Assembly: GCF_036325985.1 (NCBI RefSeq)
Contig: NZ_JAUHLI010000020.1
Span: forward strand, 1 to 54,719
Length of the DNA stretch: 54,719 bases
Source: Alkalimonas cellulosilytica
GTDB taxonomy: Bacteria > Pseudomonadota > Gammaproteobacteria > Enterobacterales > Alteromonadaceae
Direction of reading: 5' to 3'
Shown piece after piece: positions 42,557 to 54,000 of this stretch. The position numbers and the translations under genes were made by a program. The notes below the pieces were generated by a model. That model was not told the origin of the DNA and did not search any database. It saw only the letters and a list, made by a program, of their open reading frames with translations. Position 1 is the first letter of the stretch. Every line of letters begins with the position of its first letter.

Positions 42557-42742
42557 CTAACGTTGCTCGCGCTCGGCTACTTTACTCTGGATCCAATCCA
42601 GCACTTCCTCTCTCACCCAAACGGCTACCCGCTCAGACAATTTAACCGGTTTTGGCGCCTGACCATTTTTAATCAACGCATACCAGTGCGAGCGGCTCAC
42701 GCCGACAATTTGTAATACCTGATTAATACGAATTAAATTCAT
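42557..42742 (-). CDS. alpA: AlpA-family regulator
   Basis: This 61-residue protein starts MNLIRINQVLQIVGVSRSHW and continues WYALIKNGQAPKPVKL, the AlpA winged-helix, as in prophage and island excision regulators. AAGGAG precedes the ATG at 42742. It suggests an integrative element boundary, although no integrase is seen. 42743-43133 holds no gene I can support, only AT-rich DNA and a 16-bp palindrome at 42965-42980. Confidence 0.82.
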   Translation of the reverse strand: MNLIRINQVLQIVGVSRSHWYALIKNGQAPKPVKLSERVAVWVREEVLDWIQSKVAEREQR

Positions 42743-43133
42743 TGAACGATTCTCCTTACAGTTAAACTCATGAGTACTGTGCATGGAAAACCCAATGATT
42801 TCAAAAAATGAAAAAATACTTTTTTTAATTTAATTATTCGCTCTTCTGAACTAAATTGTACTCAAAAGAATAAAGCAGAACCTTCCAAACCTTAAAATAT
42901 CATAAAGATATAAATATCAATGCAACCTAAAACCATCAGGGTAATAAGTCGATAAAAAATTCCTATCGATTTAAATCGATCCCTGAATCTATCCAGCTTT
43001 TTAATTCAATTAATCACGCCTAAATGATTGGAAGAATTTACCAGCCATGGCCAGTTACTACTAAAGTGGCCGGGCTCTTCAAAACGCTACATAATCTTTT
43101 TTCGGTGCGCTAAATTTACAAAACAAACCATAA

Positions 43134-44003
43134 TTACAAATTCAAAAACCAGCCAGGTTCAACCGTTACCTTTTCAACCAGCTCTGTTTTGATGCCTAGC
43201 GCCAGCTCTTTAAGCTTATCTGCGAGCTGATCGCCATCAACAAGATCTATAGGCGCGGCACCATCGCGATTTGCCTCTTCAATGGCTGCCTTGGTGAAAC
43301 TTCCTGTGGTGATAAACATACCGCGATCTGCTCGCCCAACAATAGCACCCCGAAAATTCCTGATTTCAGGTGCACCAACGGAGCCTTTATACTTTTTGCA
43401 CTGAAAAGCAATATGAAAGCTCATCAGGCCATTTATTCGTGCGATACCCTTACCATCAATGCCTCCATCTCCAGTTCTGCCAGTTACCTCTACATGCACA
43501 AAACCTGATTCCCGTAACATCCGCTGGGTAAGCCTTTCAAAAGCATCAGGGCTCATTTCTTCAATAAGAATATGATGTAACTGCTCTCGCCAGGCCAAAA
43601 CCTCTTCTGGCGGTTCAACAAATGAATTACCAGGTTCAACTGCATCAGCCTTAATTTGCTGGCTTTGCTTATCCAGCGAGCGAACAAAGTTAACTATCTC
43701 TCGGCTATCAATTTCACTTATTTGCTTGGCTTTATCTGTTAAAGCCCACACACCTCTGGATGAGTTTTCCAGGTAGCCTGCTTTTTTTAAGTAAGTTCGT
43801 GCCCAGGCTAAACGGTAGTGGATCTCAGTTTGGCTACTCTTCTCTGGATTATGTAGAACAGCCAATGTTTGTTCATCAAAGTTTTCTTGCTCAACAACTG
43901 CTTCATAAATTTCGTCAATACTGCCAGACCCACCCAAACTAAAGAGAGCTTTCAGTAGCGGCGACATCAGTTGATCATAAGTAATCATTTTTCCAGCGCT
44001 CAT
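43134..44003 (-). CDS. mrr: Mrr-family restriction endonuclease
   Basis: This 289-residue protein has an Mrr_N winged-helix (about 1-95) and an Mrr_cat domain: VTGRTGDGGIDGKG (catalytic Asp), HIAFQCKKYKGSVG (QxK) and GRADRGMFITTGSFT. Such enzymes cut methylated DNA or act in phage defence. ATGA overlap with the helicase gene places it last in the operon. Confidence 0.88.
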   Translation of the reverse strand: MSAGKMITYDQLMSPLLKALFSLGGSGSIDEIYEAVVEQENFDEQTLAVLHNPEKSSQTEIHYRLAWARTYLKKAGYLENSSRGVWALTDKAKQISEIDSREIVNFVRSLDKQSQQIKADAVEPGNSFVEPPEEVLAWREQLHHILIEEMSPDAFERLTQRMLRESGFVHVEVTGRTGDGGIDGKGIARINGLMSFHIAFQCKKYKGSVGAPEIRNFRGAIVGRADRGMFITTGSFTKAAIEEANRDGAAPIDLVDGDQLADKLKELALGIKTELVEKVTVEPGWFLNL

Positions 44004-46750
44004 TTGTTTTCACTCCAACCTGTGGTCATCAATTGCGTAAAGTCACGCCTGGATAGCACGTTGGAGCAATCCCGCCAATCTTTCTCAGAAGGTGACATAG
44101 TGTCGGTGTAGCGCAAATCAAAGCCATTTGCCTGCTTTTGGGCGTTTATGTACTCATCCATTTTTTCGCCCATGGTTTCAATATCTTCAATCCACTCGTC
44201 TTTAATGGTGTCAGGCAATGAGCCAAATAAGTTATACCGGTCTTGCATCCGCTCTGAGAGTTTTTCGTAAACCTTTTCATCAACGGTTTGTTCGTTTACA
44301 AGATTCAACATATCGACTTTATCGCGCACTTGGCCAAAACGCTTAATGCGGCCAATGCGTTGCTCTAACTTGGTCGGGTTCCAAGGCAAATCAACGTTAA
44401 TCAGTGTACCTAATGTCTGCAGGTTTAAACCTTCACATGCTGCATCTGTGGCTACCATGATCTCCAATTGGTGCTCTGCAACCATACGCTTAAGGGTTTC
44501 ACGCTCAATATTAACGCTTTCACCTTGCTGATACAGGCGGCTTCGCCCGGCACCCGCATAAAGCCCTACTGCCTGATTTGGATAGCGCGCGGCTAAGGAG
44601 TCTGAAATCCACTTGGCGGTATCGTAGTATTGGCTAAAGATAATCACGCCGAACTTCAACCACTGCTCTTTCTCAAGATAATGAATAATGGCATTGAGCT
44701 TTGGATCTTCCTCAATATGTTCAAGCCTAGCGATCATTCGCTGTAAAACGGCTTTCTCCGCTGATGATTCAGCTTTAACCTCAATCAGTTCATCATCGCT
44801 TTCTTCTTCAACCGTACGCCCTTCCAAGAGCGCTCTAGCCGTGTTTAAGCCAGCGGTGATGCTTGAGCAAATACGTTGTTCCATCAAGTTTTTCATAAAG
44901 CCGCTGCCCTTGCCACTTTGTGCCAGGGCCTTACCAAAGTGCCTAGCCTCTGCGTAAGCCTGCCTGAAATCTTCGCTGGTACGTAACGCTTTACCCTCAA
45001 ATAAGCTATTAAACTGGTGCTCTACTCTGGAAAGCTGCCTATCTGGATGAACATCCACACCAATGCGTGGTAATAAACCGGCATCTTCCAGGGTTACCCG
45101 CTTCCTTAACACGATATGACGAATAAACGGATTTTCACGCTGAAAGAAGCTAGCTCCTGCAATGTCCCTATCTAGCTCTTCTTCAAGGTATTCAAACGAA
45201 TCTTCTGATAAGTCTGATAGTGAGTTTTTGATATCCCATCTACCATTCTGATCTTTTAGTTCCAGATCTTGGCGAATAGCGCTAAATAAACGGCGGGCAT
45301 ATCTTTCGTTAGATGAGTCAACTACTGGCAGTGGCGAGCGCAATAACTCCCAGGCAAAACCTGGATCCGTTACGCGCTGTTCACCTGAGAGAATAGGCAG
45401 CACTTCTTTTGAACGGTGCCATTTCGAAAAATCGTTACCTAAAACGAAATTCCCGGCACCTTGATGCAAAATACCGACGAGATCCCATAGGTCTTCGGGC
45501 TTCGTTTGAATTGGGGTTGCGGTGCCTAAAATAACGTGGTCTGAGCATGCGGCAATATCGCGCATAAAAGCGAGTAATTCATTATGAGTGCCAGCGTCTT
45601 TGCCAAAACCTTGCCGGCTGCGTGCCTTGTGCGCTTCATCAAGGATAGCAACGCCATAGCGTAAGCCCAATAAATGCCGTTTTTCCAATGAATCCCGCAT
45701 CATCAGGCCTGTGGACACTATTCCCACTCGCAACGGACATTTAGCGATTTGCTCCTGGCCTGCGGGGGAGATAATTCGCTCTTCCGGATCTAGCCAAACT
45801 TTTTTCTGAGTTTGCCAGCGGGCACAGGGAATACCCAACTTATCAATCATCTCAACTTGCCACTGCTCACATAGCGTTGCAGGGGCAAAAATAATGACAG
45901 GTTTACGTTTTTTATGCTCTTTGTCACTTAGTAAGCAAAGTGATAAGGCAGCCGTTGCCATCGCCAGGGTTTTACCTAACCCCACTTCATCGGCTATCAA
46001 TAAGCGCACGATGCCATGGTTATGGTAATGCCGCACACATTCACTCACAAACCCTTGTTGCCAGGGCTGTAATGAAAAGCCTTGCCGATAAAGTGGAGAT
46101 TCAATCAGTGCAGCTGGCGCGATATCGTCATCTTCAATAATCTCTTCAAACAACACTTCGCGACGGTAGCCACGTCGTTTTACCTCTCGGATAACTGCTT
46201 CAGGTAAGGGCTTAGCCGCATTCCACAAAAAATCAAACTCTTGCTCAATCCACTGCACGCCCTCTGGCGATTCGTCTTCCCAGAGGATTTCATAATGGCG
46301 CTGCCAGCCATTACTGGTTTCATTCATGGAACCAATAAAACCAATCTTTTTACCATCAGCTAGCTCAATAACCCCTGCTTTGCCGTGTAAAAAGCCACAA
46401 ATACTATCTGGCGCTACCCGAATAGCCTGGCCGTGCTTTGCCAGGAAGCTATCCAAACGACGATAACGGTCACGGTTGAGCAAGCTTTCGGCTTCAATAT
46501 CCCGCTCATTCCAGCGGCCAATCATTTTAGATTCGCGAAGCTGCGCAACTTTTAAATCATCTGGGTGGATATCAACATTACAAACGATTTTTACGTTAGG
46601 AATAGACTCGATAAGCTCGTTGGCAACTTCAAATAACGAGCTGGTAAAGTACCCCGCAATCCGCTTGTAACTGCGAGCACCTTTTAGGTGCTGCAGTAAA
46701 AAGCTACTATCCAGACTGTGAGTGCGTGATGAAAATCGACGAATACTCAT
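44000..46750 (-). CDS. PLD-domain SNF2 helicase
   Basis: This ~916-residue protein has an N-terminal phospholipase D-like part (GFLHGKAGVIEL and GFIGSMNET), then a SNF2 core: LLIADEVGLGKTLAMAT, AILDEAHKAR, LGTATPIQ, VATDAACEGLNLQ and RIGRIKRFGQ. The domain order is like DISARM-type DrmD helicases. I prefer ATG 46750; 46777 is possible. Confidence 0.85.
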   Translation of the reverse strand: MSIRRFSSRTHSLDSSFLLQHLKGARSYKRIAGYFTSSLFEVANELIESIPNVKIVCNVDIHPDDLKVAQLRESKMIGRWNERDIEAESLLNRDRYRRLDSFLAKHGQAIRVAPDSICGFLHGKAGVIELADGKKIGFIGSMNETSNGWQRHYEILWEDESPEGVQWIEQEFDFLWNAAKPLPEAVIREVKRRGYRREVLFEEIIEDDDIAPAALIESPLYRQGFSLQPWQQGFVSECVRHYHNHGIVRLLIADEVGLGKTLAMATAALSLCLLSDKEHKKRKPVIIFAPATLCEQWQVEMIDKLGIPCARWQTQKKVWLDPEERIISPAGQEQIAKCPLRVGIVSTGLMMRDSLEKRHLLGLRYGVAILDEAHKARSRQGFGKDAGTHNELLAFMRDIAACSDHVILGTATPIQTKPEDLWDLVGILHQGAGNFVLGNDFSKWHRSKEVLPILSGEQRVTDPGFAWELLRSPLPVVDSSNERYARRLFSAIRQDLELKDQNGRWDIKNSLSDLSEDSFEYLEEELDRDIAGASFFQRENPFIRHIVLRKRVTLEDAGLLPRIGVDVHPDRQLSRVEHQFNSLFEGKALRTSEDFRQAYAEARHFGKALAQSGKGSGFMKNLMEQRICSSITAGLNTARALLEGRTVEEESDDELIEVKAESSAEKAVLQRMIARLEHIEEDPKLNAIIHYLEKEQWLKFGVIIFSQYYDTAKWISDSLAARYPNQAVGLYAGAGRSRLYQQGESVNIERETLKRMVAEHQLEIMVATDAACEGLNLQTLGTLINVDLPWNPTKLEQRIGRIKRFGQVRDKVDMLNLVNEQTVDEKVYEKLSERMQDRYNLFGSLPDTIKDEWIEDIETMGEKMDEYINAQKQANGFDLRYTDTMSPSEKDWRDCSNVLSRRDFTQLMTTGWSENK

Positions 46751-46820
46751 TAGTGTTGGGTCTCCATCCTTGGCCATTGCTCAGTTAATAGCGCTAGATC
46801 TGATCATTGATACACCTGGC

Positions 46821-49800
46821 TCATTCACCCAAAGCGCGCATATTCTTTAAACGAGCCCCAAGCACTTCAGCCGCATCGCGTGTAGCTTGTTCAGGGACCT
46901 TCTTTTCAATAAAGCTAAGCATATCAATCAAGATTGGCCGAACTTCCATAAAGTCCGGTAAGTCGGCTTGCAACTGGCTAATCACAGTTTGTGGCTCTTT
47001 TTCATTGAGTATTTGCTGCAAGCCAATAATTAAATGGCCAAGCCAGGTAACCCCAATCTCAGTGCTATCGCTTAAATCACGCGGCGCAAACTCACGAACT
47101 TGTTTTAGCTGCGCTTTGTTCGCCGCCATATTGCCCATAACCCGGCTATAATCAGCCACGCGGAAGGCTTTGGCGAAGTTTTGGTAGTTGTCGAGCTTAG
47201 CAGCACCGGTGGTTTCAATATCCATCATGCGTAAATAGAAACGCTGAATGCCGTTTATTTTTTGCCAGGTGTCGGCAGATAACCCTTCTGGCACCAACAG
47301 GCTGTTTGCAGCCTCAGCGGCTTGTTGCACAATTTCGTCAACAACTGTTACTTCGCCCTTGGTACGTGGCCGAAGTGCAAAGCTAGTCACGTCCTCACCG
47401 CCAATATGGGTATAGGATGTCAGCACCTTAAGTGCCGCCGCATAACCCGCCATTTGCAGGTCAGAATCGTTAAAGACAGGCTCGCCTAACTTGTCCTTCA
47501 CTTCATCATTAAGGTGCATCATGGTCTCAATCTGGCGTTTTACCTCGGCCCTCACTGCAGGCAGCAAACGCTGTTTAAAGCCTTGGTTTTCACCGGCAGG
47601 TCGCTTGCGCAGCATCAGTATTACCGTGCCTTGGACATAGGCTCCCTTCTTTTGTTCTCTTGTTGTCTCAGTCGCTATATACCAGGCACCAACGACCTGT
47701 AATCCCGCAGCCCAAAAAATTCCTATCATATCTGACCAAACACCAGTATCTTGGTGGGTAAACATCACACACTGCATACCATTAAACGGCATGTGGTCTG
47801 CCATAGCCTTGTAAGCGGCTATCATTCCCTTTCTAAAGTCATCACCAGAACCTTTGATAGCTAATGCACGCCGGGAATCCCAAGTCCAACTATCGAACTC
47901 TGCAGGTAGATTCGTCCTCAACCAAGAAATAAAAAGCTCAGTAATTTCATGATAATGCACTGCATCGGCATATGGGGGGTCAGTTATAAAACAATCGGCA
48001 GTCTCAGATACTTCTGGCGCACTTTTACAAATTATTTTTGAAGAACCCGTGTTAAGTGAAATTCTAGCGGGCTTTATCCGCCAAGGGGTGACATTAAAAG
48101 ATCTATTTGCCCAATTGAAAAACGTATTAAGAGCTTGATCATCGTAAGTAGAAAGCGCCCCACCATCACCACCAGACTGAGAAACTTTCCATCGACATGA
48201 CTTAGTGTTGTTATCGACAAATCGAAATAACCAAAATGGAAGCCATCGACTATTCCCTGCTATTTCTTTCAACCAGACAGCTTCGATTATTGCTCTAGGC
48301 ATCATTAGGTGATGCCAGTAACACCATCCATTGGTTCGGATCGGTCCCTCTGTTTCGATGCCCATTTCAATTTCCATATCTGGCATCAACCCTGAACTCT
48401 GCCAGTGTTCAATATTTCTTTGAACATAATCAAAGGCAATCTTTTCTCTATCTAGATCTGCCTGAGTTACGCTAGCAAAAAAACTGGATGGTCTGCTTTC
48501 GTCGAGCGAATCTTTATCAAACCATTGAATTGCGTATAGTCGCTCTTGAAATACATCCTCTTTTAGAGGCGCCACATCTGTTTTATTCCAGTGCCTGAGG
48601 TTATTTTTTGTATTTCCTTCATTATCTTTGTGTTCACCACGAATTGTTTTAATCGGTGTGCGATAAACTTTACCATCCAGTTCGTAAACCATGCAGCCAT
48701 CTTGAACCGTTCCTTTCTTGGCATATTCAATTTGGTGATTGGTTAAACCCGATTTAACTTCAATGTTAAATCTTTTTTCTTGATAATTGGGCGTTAGCAC
48801 TGCTGCAACATTACGTTTAGTTGAAATAACCCATGAAGGTGAAAGTGGTACCATCCATCCAGTTTCAGGGCATTTCGTTTCAAGGCAGTATAGATATGCT
48901 TTAGCTTTATTGCCGTGAGCGTCGCTTTCCAACCCTAATTTGGAGATGCGCTCTTCCATTATTAGGCTGATTCTCTCTTGTTCTTTTGATAATTCTTGGA
49001 ATGCATCTGTTCCACCTCCAACTATGTTAAATGCCCCCCAAGTTAATGTGCAAGCAACTGGATTCAAGTCAGAGGCTATCGCATCACATCCCAATCTTGC
49101 AGCTTCAAATGGTATTGAACCTCCACCGCTGAATGTGTCTCCAATTTTGGGGCGACGTCCATAGCGGAGCAAACCTAACTGCTCAATTATTTCTTGAATT
49201 GACCTGGCTTTAATGCCAAATCTTTTCAGATGGTCATTTACTTGTGGCCATATGTGTTGATAAAGCCAGTCTTGTTCTACCTCTTCCGGCCTTTTACATA
49301 ATTTAGCTTTTGCCTCGTAACCATCTATTGTTTCCAAAAACATTCTAAAAACTTCAATTTTTTCAGTTTCTTTGATATCACGGCGCCAACGCAGCTTTAA
49401 TCCAAGACCATCGCTGTTAATTGGGAACTTCAGAGTATCAATTTCGTTAAAGTTTTCATCTGTCTCTTTTACGTTGTGGCTAAAATAATCCCAAGGATTA
49501 GGTAGATTAACTCTAGCCGCAATGTCTGCTGGTTTAATTTCATTTTGGATAAGGGCTCGTTTTGCAAGGCTTTCGATATCAAAGCCCATCAGCATTTCAA
49601 ATATTTCTAGGTCCTTTTCAGTATCTTCTGTCTGCGGTAAAAGACACCCCAATATAATTGAACGAACTAAAATGAGTGGCTTACGCCCTTTCCAATAAGA
49701 ACCTAGACCAGTCAATGTCTGAGCGCCAACTGCTTTACGTTCAGTTTGGGCTTCGAATGAAATTTTTTGGGCTGGATATGCAGCTTCAATAAGTGTAGGC

Positions 49801-49835
49801 GCGTCTTTTAGCGCGTATGGAATGGGTTCTGCCAT
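46821..49835 (-). CDS. DUF1156 DNA methyltransferase
   Basis: This 1004-residue protein has an N-terminal DUF1156 region, motif I as GDTFSGGGSIPFEAARLGCD, ASDLNPVACTLTWGAF, and motif IV ITDPPYADAVHYHE, which suggests amino-methylation of adenine or N4-cytosine. GGAG precedes the ATG. Family members occur next to DUF499 and DUF3780 in anti-phage cassettes, where methylation marks self DNA. Confidence 0.85.
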   Translation of the reverse strand: MAEPIPYALKDAPTLIEAAYPAQKISFEAQTERKAVGAQTLTGLGSYWKGRKPLILVRSIILGCLLPQTEDTEKDLEIFEMLMGFDIESLAKRALIQNEIKPADIAARVNLPNPWDYFSHNVKETDENFNEIDTLKFPINSDGLGLKLRWRRDIKETEKIEVFRMFLETIDGYEAKAKLCKRPEEVEQDWLYQHIWPQVNDHLKRFGIKARSIQEIIEQLGLLRYGRRPKIGDTFSGGGSIPFEAARLGCDAIASDLNPVACTLTWGAFNIVGGGTDAFQELSKEQERISLIMEERISKLGLESDAHGNKAKAYLYCLETKCPETGWMVPLSPSWVISTKRNVAAVLTPNYQEKRFNIEVKSGLTNHQIEYAKKGTVQDGCMVYELDGKVYRTPIKTIRGEHKDNEGNTKNNLRHWNKTDVAPLKEDVFQERLYAIQWFDKDSLDESRPSSFFASVTQADLDREKIAFDYVQRNIEHWQSSGLMPDMEIEMGIETEGPIRTNGWCYWHHLMMPRAIIEAVWLKEIAGNSRWLPFWLFRFVDNNTKSCRWKVSQSGGDGGALSTYDDQALNTFFNWANRSFNVTPWRIKPARISLNTGSSKIICKSAPEVSETADCFITDPPYADAVHYHEITELFISWLRTNLPAEFDSWTWDSRRALAIKGSGDDFRKGMIAAYKAMADHMPFNGMQCVMFTHQDTGVWSDMIGIFWAAGLQVVGAWYIATETTREQKKGAYVQGTVILMLRKRPAGENQGFKQRLLPAVRAEVKRQIETMMHLNDEVKDKLGEPVFNDSDLQMAGYAAALKVLTSYTHIGGEDVTSFALRPRTKGEVTVVDEIVQQAAEAANSLLVPEGLSADTWQKINGIQRFYLRMMDIETTGAAKLDNYQNFAKAFRVADYSRVMGNMAANKAQLKQVREFAPRDLSDSTEIGVTWLGHLIIGLQQILNEKEPQTVISQLQADLPDFMEVRPILIDMLSFIEKKVPEQATRDAAEVLGARLKNMRALGE

Positions 49836-49928
49836 TTATAATGTTCTCCGACACGCTTTGTATTATTCCTTATCAAAGCCTGCTTTAAGTAAGTATTCTG
49901 GATGTTCTGCAATATGTACTAGTTGGTA

Positions 49929-51029
49929 CTAGCTCTTTTTGCCGTAACCTAGCTCTTTTAAACTGCGCCCATGAAAATCACGCCAAGCATCCATGCCACT
50001 ACGTGGGTTGCCGGCAATTACACAAGCCGCTGCACTGGGGCTTTTAAATAAATAATCTTTTGTGAAGCTGTATACCTCGCCATCTATAATCAGCACATCA
50101 TCTTCAAGCAGCTGCTGGCGTAAATCTCGTATGGCTGGTCGTAACGATTTTGCTAGAGCAATATTGGCTGTAGAACCTTTTTTTACCAGAAATTCCGGAC
50201 TATGGTTGTTACCAATTGGGAGACCTACCGCTTTAGCTAGCTTCGCTTCAAATAGGAATAAGGCACCATCAGCTTCGATAGATACAGTGGCTTCATTATC
50301 AGACTGCGCTTCTATATGTTCAGGCTGGGAAGCTTCACACGTTAGCAACGACTCTTCAGTATCGGGTTCCTGCGGTAATACTATCTCATCGCTGACAGGT
50401 GTCTCTGCACCATAGTCAGCTGACGGCGTTTGTATCTCACTCTTCTTGGACTGGTGCTTTATATAAACGCTACTGCTAGGTTGACTAAGTTCTTGCTGTT
50501 CAGATTGAACTATATCGCCTAATGCATGGCGCAACGCAATACGCCAACCAACGTCTCTATCCTCAACCGTACCAGTACTTTTTGCTGTCATGGCGAATAA
50601 CCACCAACGTTCTTCTGGCCTGAGCGCTAGCCAGTTGCGAACAGCTAAAGAGATATTTCCAACATCCATGTCTTCAACCGCCCAGGCCAGCACACAAAGC
50701 TCTTTGCCCAGTAAACGGTCAACCACATTTTCCCCTACCTGCCATGCACTGGTTTTAAGGTTGTAGCTTTTTAACCGAGCATTAAATGCCCGTTGCACTT
50801 CGGCACGGATTTCTGTCCAACGTGTTCGGTCTAATACCACACGTTCGATTACCGCAGATTCTTGGCTTTGCGCTTGCAATCCAAGATACTCATTAATTTG
50901 TACCTTGCCAGAGTTAGCCTTTGGAATAATCACTTTAAAGTGATGAGGATCACTGGTAGCAGGCACACCGAAACCCAGTGTTGGATGTTTATTCACTGTA
51001 TTGGGAGTATTGTGCTGTGGCTTAACCAT
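49929..51029 (-). CDS. DUF3780-like anti-phage-cassette protein
   Basis: This 366-residue protein is recognised mainly by position between DUF499 and DUF1156. It has TLGFGVPATSDPHHFKVIIP at the N-terminus, then RPEERWWLFAMTA and an acidic middle. The C-terminal PSAAACVIAGNPRSGMDAWR may be a compact DNA-binding part. No catalytic motif is seen. GAGGACAG precedes the ATG. Confidence 0.65.
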   Translation of the reverse strand: MVKPQHNTPNTVNKHPTLGFGVPATSDPHHFKVIIPKANSGKVQINEYLGLQAQSQESAVIERVVLDRTRWTEIRAEVQRAFNARLKSYNLKTSAWQVGENVVDRLLGKELCVLAWAVEDMDVGNISLAVRNWLALRPEERWWLFAMTAKSTGTVEDRDVGWRIALRHALGDIVQSEQQELSQPSSSVYIKHQSKKSEIQTPSADYGAETPVSDEIVLPQEPDTEESLLTCEASQPEHIEAQSDNEATVSIEADGALFLFEAKLAKAVGLPIGNNHSPEFLVKKGSTANIALAKSLRPAIRDLRQQLLEDDVLIIDGEVYSFTKDYLFKSPSAAACVIAGNPRSGMDAWRDFHGRSLKELGYGKKS

Positions 51030-51053
51030 ACTTCTGTCCTCAGTTTTTTGCGG

Positions 51054-54000
51054 TTACTCATGTTGAGTAATGTCGCCAGGCTTAAGCTCTATACCCACTA
51101 ATTTGGCAAACTCTCTCGCTTCAAAGCCATTTTCAAAATCGACACCATCTTTTATTGCGATAGATACATTGGCATCGGCTTCTTTTATTACATCACGCAA
51201 ATTGTTAATTGTTGCTTCAATCATGGCAGCTGTAATTTGGCGCTCACCAAAACGAATACTTACCGTGTTTTCACCTTCACCCAGCTCAATCCGTACACCT
51301 TTAAAATGGGTGTTAGCCTGGTCTTTAAAGCGGTTAATCACCTTAAATACCTTGTCTGTGGTATCCAGTGGCACTTTCTTGGTGCTTGCTAAACTTGCTG
51401 GCTTGGTATCGTCAATATGGACCGTCTTGTCACCGCTATGCTGAATTTGGAAATCAGCTGTTTTTGTGGCTTCACCAGCTTTCGCATATACCAATAAGCG
51501 CGTAGCAGCCGAACCGATTTCAAACGGCTGACTATAAAGCTCGCCATCCTTCGGATTGGAGCCATCCAAGGTGTAATATATTTCAGCTTTAGGTGTGCAT
51601 TGTAACGTAACTTTACGTTTATCAGCCGAGGGCTCTACCTGATGTCGTATTTTTAAATCAGCAAGCCAGCGTGTGACCGGCCCCACCTCATACTTACCGG
51701 TTGGGTCTGCCACTTTAAAATACAGTGTGGCTTCCGTTGTAGTGAAGCTCTCAAAATCATCGACTTTAGGATCGGTATCCAAAACATCAGATTTAGTTGA
51801 ATAGTGAATTACCGGACTTTCCCCTGCATTGCGAGGGGTAAGGCTTAAGATTGTCTCACCGGATTCAGTGTTGTTGCCGATAAGCGTAACGTTGACGCTA
51901 GTTTTATCTTTTGGAAACGGCCCTTTTTCAATGTAGCCGTCTTCACCTAGGCGCCAGCGGCCTTGTTTTAAGGCTTCATTCTTGAGGGTATCCATACCGC
52001 TGCTACCTGGCATCCAGGGCCAGCCCGGATTGCATTTGGCCCGATTAGCAACGTCACGCCAGGGTATTCTGCGGTTGTTCGCCCCTTCAGGCCATAATTC
52101 AGCCTCAGCCAGCGCGAAATATTCACTGAATTTATCTTTTAAATCTGCTGCCAGTTTATAGTTTGCTCTGGGATCTGCCATTAACTTTTCAATTTGCGTT
52201 TCTGCCGATTGATCGCCTTGCCCTACTTTTAAACCTTGATCCAAGGTCACTTTAAGCAGGCGTTCGGATCCATCCATTGGTTCGATACCAGGGAACCAAA
52301 TCGTGTTATAAGCAGCAGATAACGCTTTTATAAAACGCCCTTCAGCTTCTTCTTTCCTATCCCTGGCTTCTTCGTACAAGGTATCCCCTTGCTTTAAACG
52401 ACCAGCAATCTGCTCAATAGCGTATAATTCCCGTAAGCGTTCTTCTACAGCATCTGCCATCATGCTGTCTTGGCCAGTAAGTACCAAAAGGTTGTTCTTT
52501 TCTTGTTGGAACTCGAAGAAGTTGCTCAGCTCACTGGACGGTACTTTTCCATAAGGTTTAACAACAATAAGCACACGCGGACCTGTCAGTTTAAGGTCAT
52601 CAATGCGTGGTAAAATTTGTACTTCCTGATACACATTACGGCGATCTGGCTGCAGAATGCCTTTGAGTCTATTTTTTAGGGCGTCATCAATTTTGGTCTG
52701 AGGTATGTCCCTTGCGTTTCTTTCAATCTGACGCGACAGGTTCTCTGTTTCTTTAATGTAAAAACGCTGATCTTCGCGATGAAGGTACCACGCCTGCTCT
52801 CTCAGTTTTTGTAAGGCGGCAATAAATTCATCTGGCTTACGATTGGGCGCAGCAAGAAACTCGACTATCTCACTTTCAGATAAACCGATTCGGCCACCTA
52901 CAGCTCGAGATAACGATGATGACAGCAAAAGCGTCATCAACTGGCTGGCCGCATCGTTACTAAGCTCACTATCAATATTTTCAGCGATTGCATCGCCTTT
53001 GTCAGCAATATCACGAGTTACCGCAGGGAGGAGTTTAGATGATATACGCTCAATTTCATCTTTGACCTGTTCGTCGTTCAGATCGAGATGCTGAGTACCA
53101 ATCAGGAATACATCATCGCCTTTTCGTTGCGCCACGCTTTTTAGCAAACGGGCGGTGAATTGCATTAAGCCACGAGTTTGCCTGAAGCCCTCGTTTTCTT
53201 TAAACAAAGCAACTAAATGTTTAAACGACGGATGGAACGGGTAGGTTTCTCTTACCTGATCGGCAATTTGTTCAATGCTTGAAGCAATGATGTAGCCGCT
53301 ATCTTCCGCTTTTTTAATTTGCTGAGCATACTCTTCAGCGATGTCGCTGATGGTTTGCTCATCAGGCAACTCGTCAATCAGCCGCTTTTTCAGGATCTCA
53401 TAAATTTCATTACCCGATAACTGTACCGGTGTAATGGTCATTGACTGCCTACGCGTCTCTTGCTGAAGATTTGAGATAGCTTCTTTAAGTGCTTTAGTTT
53501 GAGCGTTATAACTGCCGGAAAGGTTAGCAATAACAATACAGCAGTTAGGTAATTCCAGTGCCGCACTCATTAAGCTACTTAAGCTATAAACCACCATATT
53601 AGCCAGCGTGCCAGAACCCAATACTTGCGTACTGGCAACATCCAGATAAGGCGGCAGCTCGTCAATCATGATAAGAGTTGGTTTATCACCAATAATCTCT
53701 TTCCATTTTTGCTGATCAACAGCTTTAGGGCCATTTACCCAGTGCGGCTTTATTTTTTCAGATTCGCCAAGCTGTGAGGCAATTTCACCCCAAATATAAT
53801 TATCTGGGTTGTTACGACCGTTAAACGCGGCAATCCGCGCATTGCCAAATGAAAGACGTTGATTCAACTCACTTGGCAACACTTCAGGGCGCAAATGAGC
53901 ATGCTTTGCCAATAAGCCAAGCGCGATCATCATGTGGGTTTTACCGCCACCCATTGCTTGTGTTAGTTCAAATACCGCTTGATCAGACTTACCAGACAGC

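Noticed and set aside
42743..43133. Gene in the gap between alpA and mrr
   Set aside because: AT-rich with stops in all frames; only a palindrome at 42965-42980.
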